Origin: Streptomyces sp. NBC_01304
GTDB lineage: Bacteria > Actinomycetota > Actinomycetes > Streptomycetales > Streptomycetaceae
Assembly (NCBI RefSeq): GCF_035975855.1
Contig: NZ_CP109055.1
Span: forward strand, 1,116,001-1,180,000
Length of the DNA stretch: 64,000 nt
Direction: 5' to 3'
Positions 55,009 through 63,834 of this stretch are shown here, one piece after another (positions within the stretch are counted from its first letter, which is position 1; each line of letters starts with the position of its first letter). The notes beneath the pieces are model-generated. The model made no database searches, was not told the origin of the DNA, and saw nothing but the letters and a program-made list of their open reading frames with translations. The position numbers were made by a program, and so were the translations under genes.

Positions 55009-55944
55009 TCAGCCACTCACCCAGGGCCGGAGCTTCTCGGGGTTGCGTACGGACCAGATGTGCTTGATCCGCCCGTCCACGACGTCGAAGGCGAGCACCG
55101 TCTCGGTGATGCCGCCCCGCTGGGCCACCAGTCCGGCCTGGCCGTTGACCGTGCGCTCCAGGATCGTCATGCCGGACATCAGGCTGACGATGTCGACGAA
55201 ACCGCGCGCGACGACCTCGCCGCCGACCGCCGGGCGGAGCGCCGCGCTGACGATGCCGCCGCCGTCGCCGACCGCGACGACATCGGGGTCGAGGAGGCCG
55301 ATCAGCGCCTCGATGTCCTTGGCCTCCCACGCCCGCTTGAAGCGCCCCACGACCTCGGCGTGCTCGGCCACCGGGGCCGCCGGAGCCTGCGCGGCGCGGA
55401 TCCGGCGGCGGGCCGACGAGGCCAACTGCCGGCAGGCCGGCGGCGTACGGCCGACGATCTCGGCCACTTCGGCGAACGAGTAGCGGAAGACGTCGTGCAG
55501 GACGAAGGCGACCCGCTCGGCCGGGGTCATGGCTTCGAGCACGACGAGGAAGGCCATGCCGACCGACTCGTCGAGGGTGACCCGGTCGGCCGGATCGGGC
55601 GCGGCGCCACCCGCCCGGGCGCTGGCCCACTCGGTGCGGTCGGGCAGCGGTTCGGGGATCCATTCGCCCACGTAGCTCTCCCGCCGGACCCGGGCCGAGC
55701 CGAGCAGGTCGAGGCAGATGCGACTGGCGACCTTCGTCATCCAGCCGCCGGGGGATGCGACGGCCTGCCGCTGCCGCGGCGTCAGGGCGTACCAGCGGGC
55801 GTACGTCTCCTGTACGACGTCCTCGGCGTCGGCCAGTGAACCGAGCAGCCGGTAGCCGACATTGATCAGCTGGCGTCGCTCGCTCACGATGACGCTCAGG
55901 CTCGGATCGGCTCCGGCGTCGTCCTGCTCGGATTCGTTGCTCAT
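55009..55944 (-). CDS. ECF41-family (SigJ-like) sigma factor with SnoaL-type C-terminal domain
   Basis: 311 aa. Sigma region 2 (VGYRLLGSLADAEDVVQETYARW) and region 4 (AFVLHDVFRYSFAEVAEIVGRTPPACRQL) are followed by a SnoaL-like extension (residues 195-311). Diagnostic ECF41 motifs are all visible: linker WIPEP, DGGG in the extension, and NPEKL near the C-terminus. In this family the extension, rather than an anti-sigma protein, controls activity. The ATG at 55944 has GGGAG upstream and agrees with the position of the promoter found above it. The sulfatase gene is divergent; the expected CMD-type partner is not adjacent but a target-like CMD gene is at 7.9 kb. Confidence 0.93.
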   Translation of the reverse strand: MSNESEQDDAGADPSLSVIVSERRQLINVGYRLLGSLADAEDVVQETYARWYALTPRQRQAVASPGGWMTKVASRICLDLLGSARVRRESYVGEWIPEPLPDRTEWASARAGGAAPDPADRVTLDESVGMAFLVVLEAMTPAERVAFVLHDVFRYSFAEVAEIVGRTPPACRQLASSARRRIRAAQAPAAPVAEHAEVVGRFKRAWEAKDIEALIGLLDPDVVAVGDGGGIVSAALRPAVGGEVVARGFVDIVSLMSGMTILERTVNGQAGLVAQRGGITETVLAFDVVDGRIKHIWSVRNPEKLRPWVSG

Positions 55945-55986
55945 CGTTTCGACGGCTCCCTCTGTGGCATCCGGTCTCATGAGTCC

Positions 55987-56013
55987 GACGAAACAGCGCG
56001 CCGGAATGTGAGA
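55987..56013 (-). promoter_or_regulatory. ECF41-type autoregulatory promoter
   Basis: On the minus strand: TCTCACA (56013-56007), a 16-nt spacer and CGTC (55990-55987). It differs from the ECF41 consensus by one base. The predicted start site falls about 36 nt before the sigma-factor ATG. Confidence 0.6.
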
Positions 56014-56092
56014 CGGCCGCGACTGACGGCCTGTCAGATCACTTGGTGCGTGGCCCTTGAATCGGTCGGGAGGCCCGCACACACTTACCGCC

Positions 56093-58336
56093 GTGAGCCA
56101 GCCACCGCGCGACCCCCGCCCCTCCCCCGGCGCCCCCGACGTCGTCGTGATCGTCCTGGACGACCTGGGCTTCGCCCAACTGGGCAGCTACGGCTCGGAC
56201 ATGGACACCCCGCACATGGACCGGCTCGCCGCCGGCGGGCTGCGGTTCAACCGCTTCCATGTCACCGCGATGTGCTCGCCCACCAGGGCCTCCCTGCTCA
56301 CCGGTCGCAACCACCACGCGGTCGGCATGGGCTTCCTCGTCGACCTGCCGATCGCCTACCCCGGCTACACCGCGCGGCCGCCCAAGTCCGCCGCCCCGCT
56401 GCCGCGTGTGCTGCGCGACGCCGGCTACTCGACGCTCGCCGTCGGCAAGTGGCACCTCACACCGCGCTGGGAGCGCTCCGCATCCGGCCCCTTCGACCGC
56501 TGGCCGCTCGGCTACGGCTTCGAGCGCCACTACGGCTTCCTGCAGGGCGACACCAACCACTGGGCGCCCCAACTCGTGCGCGACAACCACTACACGGAGC
56601 CCCCGGCGGGTCCGGACGAGGGCTATCACCTCAGCGAGGATCTCGCCGGCTCCGCGATCCGGATGATCCTCGACCAGCATCAGGCGACGCCCGACAAGCC
56701 GTACTTCCTCTACTTCCCGCTCGGCGCCATGCACGCGCCGCACCACGTGGCGCGCGAGTGGAGCGACGCCTACCGGGGCCGCTTCGACCAGGGCTGGGAG
56801 CGCTGGCGCGAGGAGACGTTCGCCCGTCAGGTCGCCCTCGGCGTCGTCCCCGAGGGCACCACGCTGACCGAACGCCCGCCGTGGATCCAGGACTGGCGGT
56901 CGCTGTCCGCCGACAAGCGCCGGGTGTTCGCGCGCATGCAGGAGGTGTACGCGGGGTTCCTCACGCACACCGACGCGCAGATCGGGCGTCTCCTCGACTT
57001 CCTCGCGCGCATCGGGCGCCTCGACAACACCCTCGTGCTGCTGCTCTCCGACAACGGCGCCAGTGCGGAGGGCGGCCAACTCGGCACCCCCAACGAGCAC
57101 CGCTTCACGGCCCGTTCGGGCGACACCGCGGAGGCCAACCTCGCCGCTCTCGAAGACTGGGGCGGTCCGACGACGTATCCGCACTACGCCTGGGGCTGGG
57201 CCTGGGCGGGCAACACCCCGCTGCGGCTGTGGAAGCGCTACACCTGGCTCGGCGGCACCCGCGCCCCGCTGATCGCGCACTGGCCCCGCCGGATCCGCGA
57301 CGCGGGCGCGCTGCGCGGGCAGTTCGCGCACGCCGTGGACCTGATGCCGACGATCCTCGACGCGTGCGGGGTGGCGCGGCCGGCGGTGGTCGACGGCGTC
57401 GGCCAGGATCCGTTCGACGGCCGCAGCCTGCTGCCCGTCCTCGACGACGCCGGGGCGCCCGCGCCGCGCGGTACGCAGTACTTCGAGATGCTGGGTTCCC
57501 GCTCGCTCGTCCACGGCCCGTGGAAGGCCACCACCGACCATGTGTCGCACGGCGTCGCGGACGAGGAGCGGCTGCTGCCCGGCAGCCGTGACTTCGCCGC
57601 CGACCGCTGGTCGCTGTTCCGGCTGGCCGAGGACTTCGCCGAGGCCCACGACGTCGCCGGTGAACACCCGGAGGTGGTCAAGGAGTTGGCGGCGCTCTGG
57701 GACGCGGAGGCGGAACGCAACCAGGTGCTGCCGCTGGACGACCGGATGCAGGAGCGGCTCAGCGCGATGATCCCGCCCGCCTGGCCGCTGCCCGCCCGCG
57801 GCGTCTACCGGCCCGGGGGCTCGCCCGTGCACGACGAGACGCTGCCGCTGCTGTTCGGCGGGTTCACGCTCACCGCGGACGCCGACGTACCGGAGGCCGG
57901 AGCGGCCGGGGTGCTGTGCGCGCTGGGCGACCTCACGGGCGGCTTCGCCCTGTACGCCGACGACGCGGGACACCTCGTCTTCGCCTGCTCCCGCGCCGGT
58001 GACCTGGACCGGGTGCGCGCCCCCGAACCCCTCACCGCAGGAAGCCACTTGCTCGGCGTACGCTTCGACGCCCGCGCGAACACCTTCACCCTCCAGGTGG
58101 ACGGCGAAGACGTCGCCACCTCGGCCCTCAGCGGGCCCTTCCCCTTCACCTTCCAGCACGGCGGCACCGGCCTGTGCGTGGGCCGCGACCGGGGCCTGCC
58201 GGTGGAGGACACCTACCGGCCGCCGCATCCCTGGACCGGCGCACTGCGGGAAGTCGTCATCGAGGGCCCGCCGGCGCACCGGGCGCCGCGCCGCCCGATC
58301 GAGGACGAGATCGAGGCGGCGCTGCACGGCGACTGA
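56093..58336 (+). CDS. Arylsulfatase-type sulfatase (formylglycine enzyme)
   Basis: 747 aa from a GTG at 56093. The sulfatase motif is CSPTRASLLTGR with C61 as the residue converted to formylglycine; VLDDLGFAQLGSYG gives the N-terminal metal Asp pair, VGKWHLTPR the Lys/His pair, and LLSDNGASAEGG the second metal site. There is no signal peptide, so it is probably cytoplasmic or leaderless-exported. The last ~140 residues form a jelly-roll-like domain (GGFTLTADADVPEAG...). It would hydrolyse sulphate esters. It lacks a clear SD and could be leaderless; a TTG at 56057 is an alternative start. Confidence 0.92.
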   Translation: MSQPPRDPRPSPGAPDVVVIVLDDLGFAQLGSYGSDMDTPHMDRLAAGGLRFNRFHVTAMCSPTRASLLTGRNHHAVGMGFLVDLPIAYPGYTARPPKSAAPLPRVLRDAGYSTLAVGKWHLTPRWERSASGPFDRWPLGYGFERHYGFLQGDTNHWAPQLVRDNHYTEPPAGPDEGYHLSEDLAGSAIRMILDQHQATPDKPYFLYFPLGAMHAPHHVAREWSDAYRGRFDQGWERWREETFARQVALGVVPEGTTLTERPPWIQDWRSLSADKRRVFARMQEVYAGFLTHTDAQIGRLLDFLARIGRLDNTLVLLLSDNGASAEGGQLGTPNEHRFTARSGDTAEANLAALEDWGGPTTYPHYAWGWAWAGNTPLRLWKRYTWLGGTRAPLIAHWPRRIRDAGALRGQFAHAVDLMPTILDACGVARPAVVDGVGQDPFDGRSLLPVLDDAGAPAPRGTQYFEMLGSRSLVHGPWKATTDHVSHGVADEERLLPGSRDFAADRWSLFRLAEDFAEAHDVAGEHPEVVKELAALWDAEAERNQVLPLDDRMQERLSAMIPPAWPLPARGVYRPGGSPVHDETLPLLFGGFTLTADADVPEAGAAGVLCALGDLTGGFALYADDAGHLVFACSRAGDLDRVRAPEPLTAGSHLLGVRFDARANTFTLQVDGEDVATSALSGPFPFTFQHGGTGLCVGRDRGLPVEDTYRPPHPWTGALREVVIEGPPAHRAPRRPIEDEIEAALHGD

Positions 58337-58342
58337 CGCAGG

Positions 58343-59278
58343 TCAGCCGAGGGCGGCGAGGTGACGGTGGAGCGCCCGGTGCCCTTCGGGGGTGGGGTGC
58401 AGGCCGTCGGTGAACAGCTCCGGGCTCTTGCGCAGCGGCTCCCACAGATCGAGGAAGTCGACGTGGTGCGCGTCGCACCAGCTCCGCAGGGACTCGCGCA
58501 GGGCCCGTGCGCGCGCCTCGGTGAAGCGCAGGCCCTCGTAGTCGCGGGTGCGTTCCTCGTCGAGCCAGAGCGGTCCCACGACGACGAGCCGTGCGTCGTG
58601 TCGCAGGGCCGTGGCGGCGAGCGGGTCGAGGCTGTCCGCGATCCGCACCGGCTCGTCGGCCCGCGCCTCCGCGACGGCGACCGGCAGGGCCGAGTCGTTG
58701 ATGCCGGCCGCGACGAGGAGGGTGTCGGGGCGGCGCGGGGCAAGCAGCGCGGGTGTCTGCTCGGCCACTTCGGCAAGGGTGCTGCCGGGGATGGCCAGGT
58801 TGAAGACCCGGTGGTCCGCCTCGTTCCCGGCGATGTGCGCGCCCGCCAAGTGGGCCGTCCAGCCGCCCTGCGGATCACAGCGTCCGTACGCGATGCTGTC
58901 GCCCACGATCGCGATGCGCGCGGCCGCCCGCAGCGGATTCGCGTCCAGGTAGGCCCAGGCGCTCTCCCCGGAGGACAGCCGCACCCGTCGGCGCGCGTAG
59001 TCGTCGACTTCGTACGCGTCGGCGGCGGCGAGGTCCTGGTCGGTGAGGTGCAGAACGGCACCCTCGACCTCGGCGTCGAGCCTGCGCGTGAGGGTCAGAT
59101 GGACGTCGAGGCCACTGGCGGCGATCACGGCCTCGTCAGTGATCGGCAGGGGCCTGGTGGTGTAGCCGGCCAGCGACGCCGGGGAACACGGCACGGCCTG
59201 ACCGAAGAGCACGTTCTGGACCCGCTCGTCGAGCAGCGTGCCGAAGGAGAACAAGGTGTGGGGGCGTGGTGCGGGCAC
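58343..59278 (-). CDS. Fusion of gamma-glutamylcyclotransferase-like domain and SGNH hydrolase
   Basis: 311 aa from a GTG (AGGAAAGG upstream). Residues 1-120 are an AIG2/GGCT-like domain: TLFSFGTLLDERVQ, then AYEVDDYARRRV, the family's YE..Y.R pattern. Residues 125-311 are an SGNH hydrolase: IAIVGDSIAYGRC (block I Ser), VAAGINDSAL (block III Asn) and FTDGLHPTPEGH (block V Asp/His). Neither half has a signal peptide. The pairing suggests removal of a gamma-glutamyl or related amide group plus an acyl or acetyl ester from one substrate. The stops of this gene and the sulfatase are 6 bp apart. Confidence 0.85.
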   Translation of the reverse strand: MPAPRPHTLFSFGTLLDERVQNVLFGQAVPCSPASLAGYTTRPLPITDEAVIAASGLDVHLTLTRRLDAEVEGAVLHLTDQDLAAADAYEVDDYARRRVRLSSGESAWAYLDANPLRAAARIAIVGDSIAYGRCDPQGGWTAHLAGAHIAGNEADHRVFNLAIPGSTLAEVAEQTPALLAPRRPDTLLVAAGINDSALPVAVAEARADEPVRIADSLDPLAATALRHDARLVVVGPLWLDEERTRDYEGLRFTEARARALRESLRSWCDAHHVDFLDLWEPLRKSPELFTDGLHPTPEGHRALHRHLAALG

Positions 59279-59342
59279 GTGCGTGCGGGGCCTTTCCTCA
59301 AGGATCTGCCGGATACGGGACGATCCGGCGAAGATTGGGCGT

Positions 59343-59387
59343 TTACGGATTGACCGATTACGGATTGATCGGATACGGACTGATCGG
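59343..59387. repeat. Three tandem 15-bp repeats upstream of the GGCT-SGNH gene
   Basis: Copies at 59343-59357, 59358-59372 and 59373-59387 follow TTACGGATTGATCGG with one to three differences. They lie 65-109 bp upstream of the GTG, within the expected promoter region. Confidence 0.75.
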
Positions 59388-59595
59388 GTCACCCTAACGT
59401 CCGCCCCGAGTGGCCCGACCGGGGCTCCCGAACAGTTCCCCGGGTGCGCTGCACGTCCGACGACCCGGGCGCCGGCCGACGGCCGCGTCTGGCCCGTCGA
59501 TGGTGCGTACGCAGGAGTGCGCCACCCTGGCGGCGTAGCCGCTCGCAGTCTCACGTCCCCGTTCGGTGCGGCCATGACCAGTGCGTATGGTGCGC

Positions 59596-59619
59596 CCGCT
59601 CGCCCAGTTGGGCGAGCGG
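59596..59619. other. Hairpin in the 458-bp gap 59279-59736
   Basis: An 11-bp perfect stem (CCGCTCGCCCA/TGGGCGAGCGG) with a minimal loop sits between the divergent GGCT-SGNH and surface-protein genes. Apart from this and the 15-bp repeats, I see no gene in the gap. Confidence 0.5.
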
Positions 59620-59736
59620 TGCGGGTCCGCTCCGCAGGCCGACTGCCGCTGACGAGCCTTCGATGGAGGTCTCGGTGCGGTCCTCCGAGCGGGCAGTCCA
59701 CGTCCGTGCCGTGCCGCGGAAGTGGAGATTCGCCTG

Positions 59737-60222
59737 ATGCGTGTTGCTCGCCTCCTCGCCACCGCCGCCATGACCTCGCTCGCCCTCGGTGCGAGCGCGG
59801 CCCCCGTCCTTGCCGACGACGGGACCTCGCTGTCCATCAACCCGAGCCCGGGAGTGCCCGGCTCCACCGTCGTGGTGTCCGTCAGCGGAGGCTGCACCGC
59901 GTCGTCGGCCACCGCCACGTCCGACGCCTTCACCGCCTCGGTGCCGCTGTCCACCGGCTCCGCCCGCATCTACACGGGCACCGCCACCATCAAGTCGGAC
60001 GCCTCCGCCGGCACCCACTCCGTGAACATCGACTGCCCCGGCAGCGGAACCTCCACGTACTCCATCACGGTCGGCTCCTCGACCACCGTCAAGGGCGTCA
60101 GGGGCGGCCTCGGCGGCAGCGTCGACGGCATGAACACCACGGAGCTCGCCGCGGGTTCGGCCCTGCTGGCCGCCGCCGTCGTGGGCGGAGTGCTGGTGGT
60201 GCGGCGGCGTAGGCAGAACTGA
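59737..60222 (+). CDS. Small secreted, C-terminally membrane-anchored protein
   Basis: 161 aa. A signal peptide (RVARLLATAAMTSLALGASAAPVLA) precedes a Ser/Thr/Gly-rich Ig-like domain (SINPSPGVPGSTVVVSVSGGC ... HSVNIDCPGSGTSTYSITVG, with two Cys). A C-terminal helix ends in a basic tail (LAAGSALLAAAVVGGVLVVRRRRQN). The tail looks like a sorting or anchoring signal but lacks an LPxTG/LAxTG box. GGAG lies upstream of the ATG. A surface role is inferred; the function is unknown. Confidence 0.85.
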   Translation: MRVARLLATAAMTSLALGASAAPVLADDGTSLSINPSPGVPGSTVVVSVSGGCTASSATATSDAFTASVPLSTGSARIYTGTATIKSDASAGTHSVNIDCPGSGTSTYSITVGSSTTVKGVRGGLGGSVDGMNTTELAAGSALLAAAVVGGVLVVRRRRQN

Positions 60223-60236
60223 CCCCTGCCGGCTCG

Positions 60237-61316
60237 TCACGGCCGGGGGAAGGCGGCCGCCGCCACGAGGAACGCGTCGTTGTCCTCGGCGGAGCCGATC
60301 GAGACGCGCACACCGGCGCCCGGGAAGGGCCGGACCGCCACCCCCGCCGCGGCGAGGTGCGCGCCGAGGCCGAGGGCCCGGTCCGGGAGCGGCAGCCAGA
60401 GGAAGTTCGCCTCGCTCTCAGGGACGTACCAGCCCTGGGCCAGGAGGGCCTCGCGGACCCGGCCGCGTTCCTTCGTGACGGTCTCCACGCGTGCCATCAG
60501 CTCGTCCTGCGCGAGGAGCGAGGCGACGGCGGCGGTCTGGGCAAGGCTGCTCACCGCGTACGGCAGGCCCGCCTTGCGGATCGTCGCGATCACGGCCGGC
60601 GGCCCGACCGCGAAGCCGACGCGGAGGGCGGCCAGGCCGTACGCCTTGGAGAAGGTGCGCAGGACCAGCACGTTCGGCCGGCCGGGGCCCAGCGTGAGGG
60701 CGTCGGGGGCCTCGGTGTCGCGTACGTATTCGCGGTAGGCCTCGTCGATGACGACCAGGCAGCCGGCCGGCACCCGGTCCAGGAACGCCTCCAGGGCGGG
60801 CCGGTGCAGCACGGTGCCCGTCGGGTTGTTCGGGGTGCAGACGAAGACGAGCCGGGTGCGGTCGTTGATCGCGTCGGCCATCGCGGGCAGGTCGTGCGTG
60901 CCGTCCGACCGCAGGGGGACCTCCACGGCGGTCGCTCCCGCGAGCTGGGTCAGGAGCCGGTACGCCTCGAACGAGCGCCACGCGTAGACGACTTGCGCGC
61001 CGGGCCCGGCGATCGCCGACAGGAGCGTCTGGAGGACGGCGACCGAGCCGGGGCCCACGACGACGCCGCCCTCGGGGACGCCGAGGCGCCCGGCGATCGC
61101 GGCGGTCAGCTCGGCGCAGCGCAGGTCCGGATAGCGGTTCACCTCGCGCGCCGCCTCGTTGATCGCCTGCAGCACGGCGGGGAGCGGTGCGTGCGGGGAC
61201 TCGTTGGCGGACAGCCGGTACAAGTGGCCTTCGAGAGTCGAGGTGTTGGAGGTGTTGGAGGTGTTGGAGGTGTTGTTCGTGGTTGCCTGGGGGGTCATGG
61301 GTCGGTCAGCTCTCAT
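60237..61316 (-). CDS. HisC-like PLP-dependent aminotransferase
   Basis: 359 aa. Class I/II aminotransferase marks: YRLSANESPHAPLP (substrate carboxylate), VCTPNNPTGTVL (Asn), VIDEAYREYV (Asp/Tyr) and LRTFSKAYGLAALRVGFAVG with the PLP Lys. It resembles histidinol-phosphate aminotransferase, but the context is not histidine synthesis. The ATG at 61316 overlaps the stop of the ATP-grasp gene (ATGA), so it is translationally coupled. The N-terminus carries a Thr-Ser-Asn repeat from a 9-bp DNA repeat. It probably makes or consumes an amino acid for the two ligases encoded upstream. Confidence 0.9.
   Translation of the reverse strand: MRADRPMTPQATTNNTSNTSNTSNTSTLEGHLYRLSANESPHAPLPAVLQAINEAAREVNRYPDLRCAELTAAIAGRLGVPEGGVVVGPGSVAVLQTLLSAIAGPGAQVVYAWRSFEAYRLLTQLAGATAVEVPLRSDGTHDLPAMADAINDRTRLVFVCTPNNPTGTVLHRPALEAFLDRVPAGCLVVIDEAYREYVRDTEAPDALTLGPGRPNVLVLRTFSKAYGLAALRVGFAVGPPAVIATIRKAGLPYAVSSLAQTAAVASLLAQDELMARVETVTKERGRVREALLAQGWYVPESEANFLWLPLPDRALGLGAHLAAAGVAVRPFPGAGVRVSIGSAEDNDAFLVAAAAFPRP
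61242..61277. repeat. 9-bp microsatellite in the N-terminal codons of the aminotransferase
   Basis: Three exact copies of GGTGTTGGA and a fourth ending in GTT encode an in-frame Asn-Thr-Ser repeat. Copy-number change would lengthen or shorten the linker without a frameshift. Confidence 0.8.
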
Positions 61317-62560
61317 AGATCGGTGAGGTCGATGCGGATGTCCTCGGCGGCCAGCCGCTCGCACAGCTCCACCGCCGCGTCGGTGTCGGCGGCGCGTACC
61401 GCGACGAAGCCGAGCCGGTCCCAGTTGTCCCGCAGCGGGCGCACCACGTCGCCCGGCCGTACGCGGACCTCGGCGGCCAGCACGTCGGGGCGGGCGGCGA
61501 CGTCCTCGACGCCCTTCACCGCGGTGACGATCCCCGGGGCGCGCATCAGGAAGCGGATGCTCGCGGCGGCGACCGGCCGCGGGTCGTCGGGGAGTTCAGC
61601 GACGAGGCCCGTCGGCCAGCCGACCGCGTACGCGGCGAGGTCGATGCCGTAGGCGGCGCGGACCAGCTCGTCGATGTGGTCGCCGCCGGCCCTGTTGTGG
61701 GACTCGATGACCATGGGTCCGCGGCGGCTGAGCCTGATCTCGGTGTGGCTGGGGCCGTCGGTCAGGCCCATGGTGGTCAGGAACTCCCTTGTCGCGGCGG
61801 CGATTTGGGTGCGGTCGGCGAGGGTGAGGCGGGCCGGCAGGGCGTGGCCGAGTTCGGCGGAGTGGGCCTCGTCCACCAGCTTCTCGGTGACGGCCACCAC
61901 GACGTGGCGGCCGGTGAAGCTGAAGGCCTCGACGCTGAACTCGGGCCCGTCGATGTACGCCTCCATGAGGAAGTCGCGGGCGGTGAACAGCTTCGAGCCG
62001 AAGCCGCGGTCCGTACGGGTGCTGCGCAGCTGCCCGAGCCGGTGCCACACCCCGGCCAGCTCGCCGGCGCCGTTCACCCGGGTCACGCCGAATCCCGCGG
62101 TGGCGTCGGTCGGCTTGACGATGAAGGGGTAGCCCACGCGCGCCCCGAAGGCATCGAGCGAGGCCCGGTCGGTGACCGGCTCGCCCGGCACGGTCAGGCG
62201 GCTGCCCCGCTCGGCGAGGTGCCGGCGCATCAGATGCTTGTTCCGCAGCCGCACGCTCACTTCGTACGGGGTCCCGCCGAGCCCGAGCAAGGTGTTGAGC
62301 CGGGCCGCGTTGACCAGGCCGCCCTCGGCCAGGGCGACCACGGCGTCGAAGCCCCAGATCTCGTGGGCGGCCTCGGCCAGCGGGCCCACCGTGCGCCAGT
62401 CCGTGTAGTCGACCATCATCAGCGCGTCGACGAGGCCGGTCTGGGCGGGGCCGATCCGTCCCTGGTGCTGGAACAGGACGATGCGCGGCCCGAGTTGCGC
62501 GGCCCGCTCGACCTGGGTGCCGGTGCCGCCGATGAGCAGCACGGTGCGGTCCCCGGTCAA
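61313..62560 (-). CDS. ATP-grasp ligase (second of pair)
   Basis: 415 aa. A Rossmann-like N-domain (VLLIGGTGTQVERAAQL) precedes an ATP-grasp fold: RNKHLMRRHL, YPFIVKPTDATAGFGVTRV (ATP Lys and Gly-rich loop), LMEAYIDGPEFSVEAFSF and MVIESHNRAGGDHIDELV (metal Glu/Asn). It would activate a carboxylate as acyl phosphate and join it to an amine. The TTG at 62560 overlaps the upstream ATP-grasp stop (TTGA) with GGAAGG 9 nt before it; a GTG at 62542 is the alternative. The reading frame stays open through the upstream gene, but that part is not coding in this frame. Confidence 0.85.
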   Translation of the reverse strand: MTGDRTVLLIGGTGTQVERAAQLGPRIVLFQHQGRIGPAQTGLVDALMMVDYTDWRTVGPLAEAAHEIWGFDAVVALAEGGLVNAARLNTLLGLGGTPYEVSVRLRNKHLMRRHLAERGSRLTVPGEPVTDRASLDAFGARVGYPFIVKPTDATAGFGVTRVNGAGELAGVWHRLGQLRSTRTDRGFGSKLFTARDFLMEAYIDGPEFSVEAFSFTGRHVVVAVTEKLVDEAHSAELGHALPARLTLADRTQIAAATREFLTTMGLTDGPSHTEIRLSRRGPMVIESHNRAGGDHIDELVRAAYGIDLAAYAVGWPTGLVAELPDDPRPVAAASIRFLMRAPGIVTAVKGVEDVAARPDVLAAEVRVRPGDVVRPLRDNWDRLGFVAVRAADTDAAVELCERLAAEDIRIDLTDL

Positions 62561-63834
62561 CGTGCGGGGCCTTCCGCCGCGTCGACCGCGTAGAAGCCGT
62601 CGCCGTCCAGGTAGCGCGTGGTCATGGCGTCGCGGGCCACGGTGCTCGCGTCCTCGTGGAGCAGGTAGACGCGCAGCGGGAGGGTCCAGTCGTCGACGGA
62701 CCGGTGCAGGGCGGCGCCGGGGGTCACCCGGTGCAGCACGTCGTGGAAGCTTTCGAGCGCCCGGAGTTCGTCCATCTTCGGCAGGCTCACGAGGGTGCCG
62801 CCGACGGGCGAGACCATGTTGATGATCCGGGCGTGCTTGAGCACTTGGTAGTCGGTGTCCCGGCGTGCGTGGAACCGTTCGGGGTCGACGCACGCCAGCA
62901 CGGTCCAGTCCAGCTGGCTCTCGCCGGTCGCGGCGCCGGCGGGCACGTGCAGGTCGGCGCCGCAGATGCGGGCGCCCGTCTCGATCAGCCGCGGGCCGTG
63001 CGGGGTCAGCTTGAGTTCGGTGTGCGCGGGCCCGTTGTGGATGCCCAGGGCGTCGAGGACCTGGAGGGTGTACGCGACCAGTCGGTCCTGCTCGGGGCCG
63101 CGCCGGGGCAGCAACTCCGAGCCGGCGGGGATGTCCTGTACGCCGTTGGCGCTGAGGTGGTGCACCTTCCAGATGTCGCAGACGTGGTGCTTTCCGTCGC
63201 GGCCCACGGTGTTGACGATGTACTCGTGGCCCGCCAGGTACTCCTGCGCGAGCACGGTGTGATTGCGCTGGCCCAGGGCGTTGTCCGTGCCGATCAGGCC
63301 CTCGAACGCGGTACGCACCTGAGTCGCGTCGTGGCAGTAGGAGATGCTGTCGTTGCCCGCGCTGCTCACCGGCTTGAGGACGACGCGGCCCTCGGTCCCC
63401 GCGTACCAGCGCAGCAGGGAGCCGAGGTCGGCGGCGAGGAACTGGTCGGCGCTGGGCACTCCGGCGGCCCGGACCGTGTCGAGCATCAGGTACTTGTCGC
63501 GGCGGGCCTGGCTCAGCAGGGTGCCGTTGGTCGGCAGGCCGAGCTTCTCGCTGAGCCGGTCCGCCAGGACGACCGCGCGTTCGACGCCGGGGACCAGTGC
63601 GGTCGGCGCGTGCGCGGCAAGGGCCTCGACGGTGCGCGAGACGTCTCCCGTATGGACGATGTTGGCGCCGAAGTCGCCCGGCCTGAAGCTCGGCGCGTAG
63701 TTCGCGGGCGTATCGGGCGTGCTCTGCACGTGGACGCAGTGGTACCCCTGCGCGTGGAAGACCGGCGCGAGGCAACGGGCGCTCGCGTAGGCATCGACGA
63801 TGACGACCTTGCGGGACGCGGCCGCAGCGCTCAT
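62557..63834 (-). CDS. ATP-grasp ligase (first of pair)
   Basis: 425 aa from an ATG with GGAAAGAGAT upstream. N-domain: VVIVDAYASARCLAPVFHAQG; ATP-grasp: RRDKYLMLDTV, GRVVLKPVSSAGNDSISYC, LAQEYLAGHEYIVNTV and RLIETGARICGADLHV. It is distinct from its neighbour (about one quarter of aligned motifs shared by eye), so the pair probably makes two different bonds. Two-ligase operons of this kind build dipeptide-like or amide natural products. A preceding gene ends 104 bp upstream on the same strand. Confidence 0.88.
   Translation of the reverse strand: MSAAAASRKVVIVDAYASARCLAPVFHAQGYHCVHVQSTPDTPANYAPSFRPGDFGANIVHTGDVSRTVEALAAHAPTALVPGVERAVVLADRLSEKLGLPTNGTLLSQARRDKYLMLDTVRAAGVPSADQFLAADLGSLLRWYAGTEGRVVLKPVSSAGNDSISYCHDATQVRTAFEGLIGTDNALGQRNHTVLAQEYLAGHEYIVNTVGRDGKHHVCDIWKVHHLSANGVQDIPAGSELLPRRGPEQDRLVAYTLQVLDALGIHNGPAHTELKLTPHGPRLIETGARICGADLHVPAGAATGESQLDWTVLACVDPERFHARRDTDYQVLKHARIINMVSPVGGTLVSLPKMDELRALESFHDVLHRVTPGAALHRSVDDWTLPLRVYLLHEDASTVARDAMTTRYLDGDGFYAVDAAEGPAR

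Noticed and set aside
59590..59625. tRNA-like fragment (CAGTTGGGCGAGC resembling a D-arm)
   Set aside because: No acceptor stem, anticodon arm or T-arm (GGTTCGA-type loop) can be found around it; it is only a hairpin.
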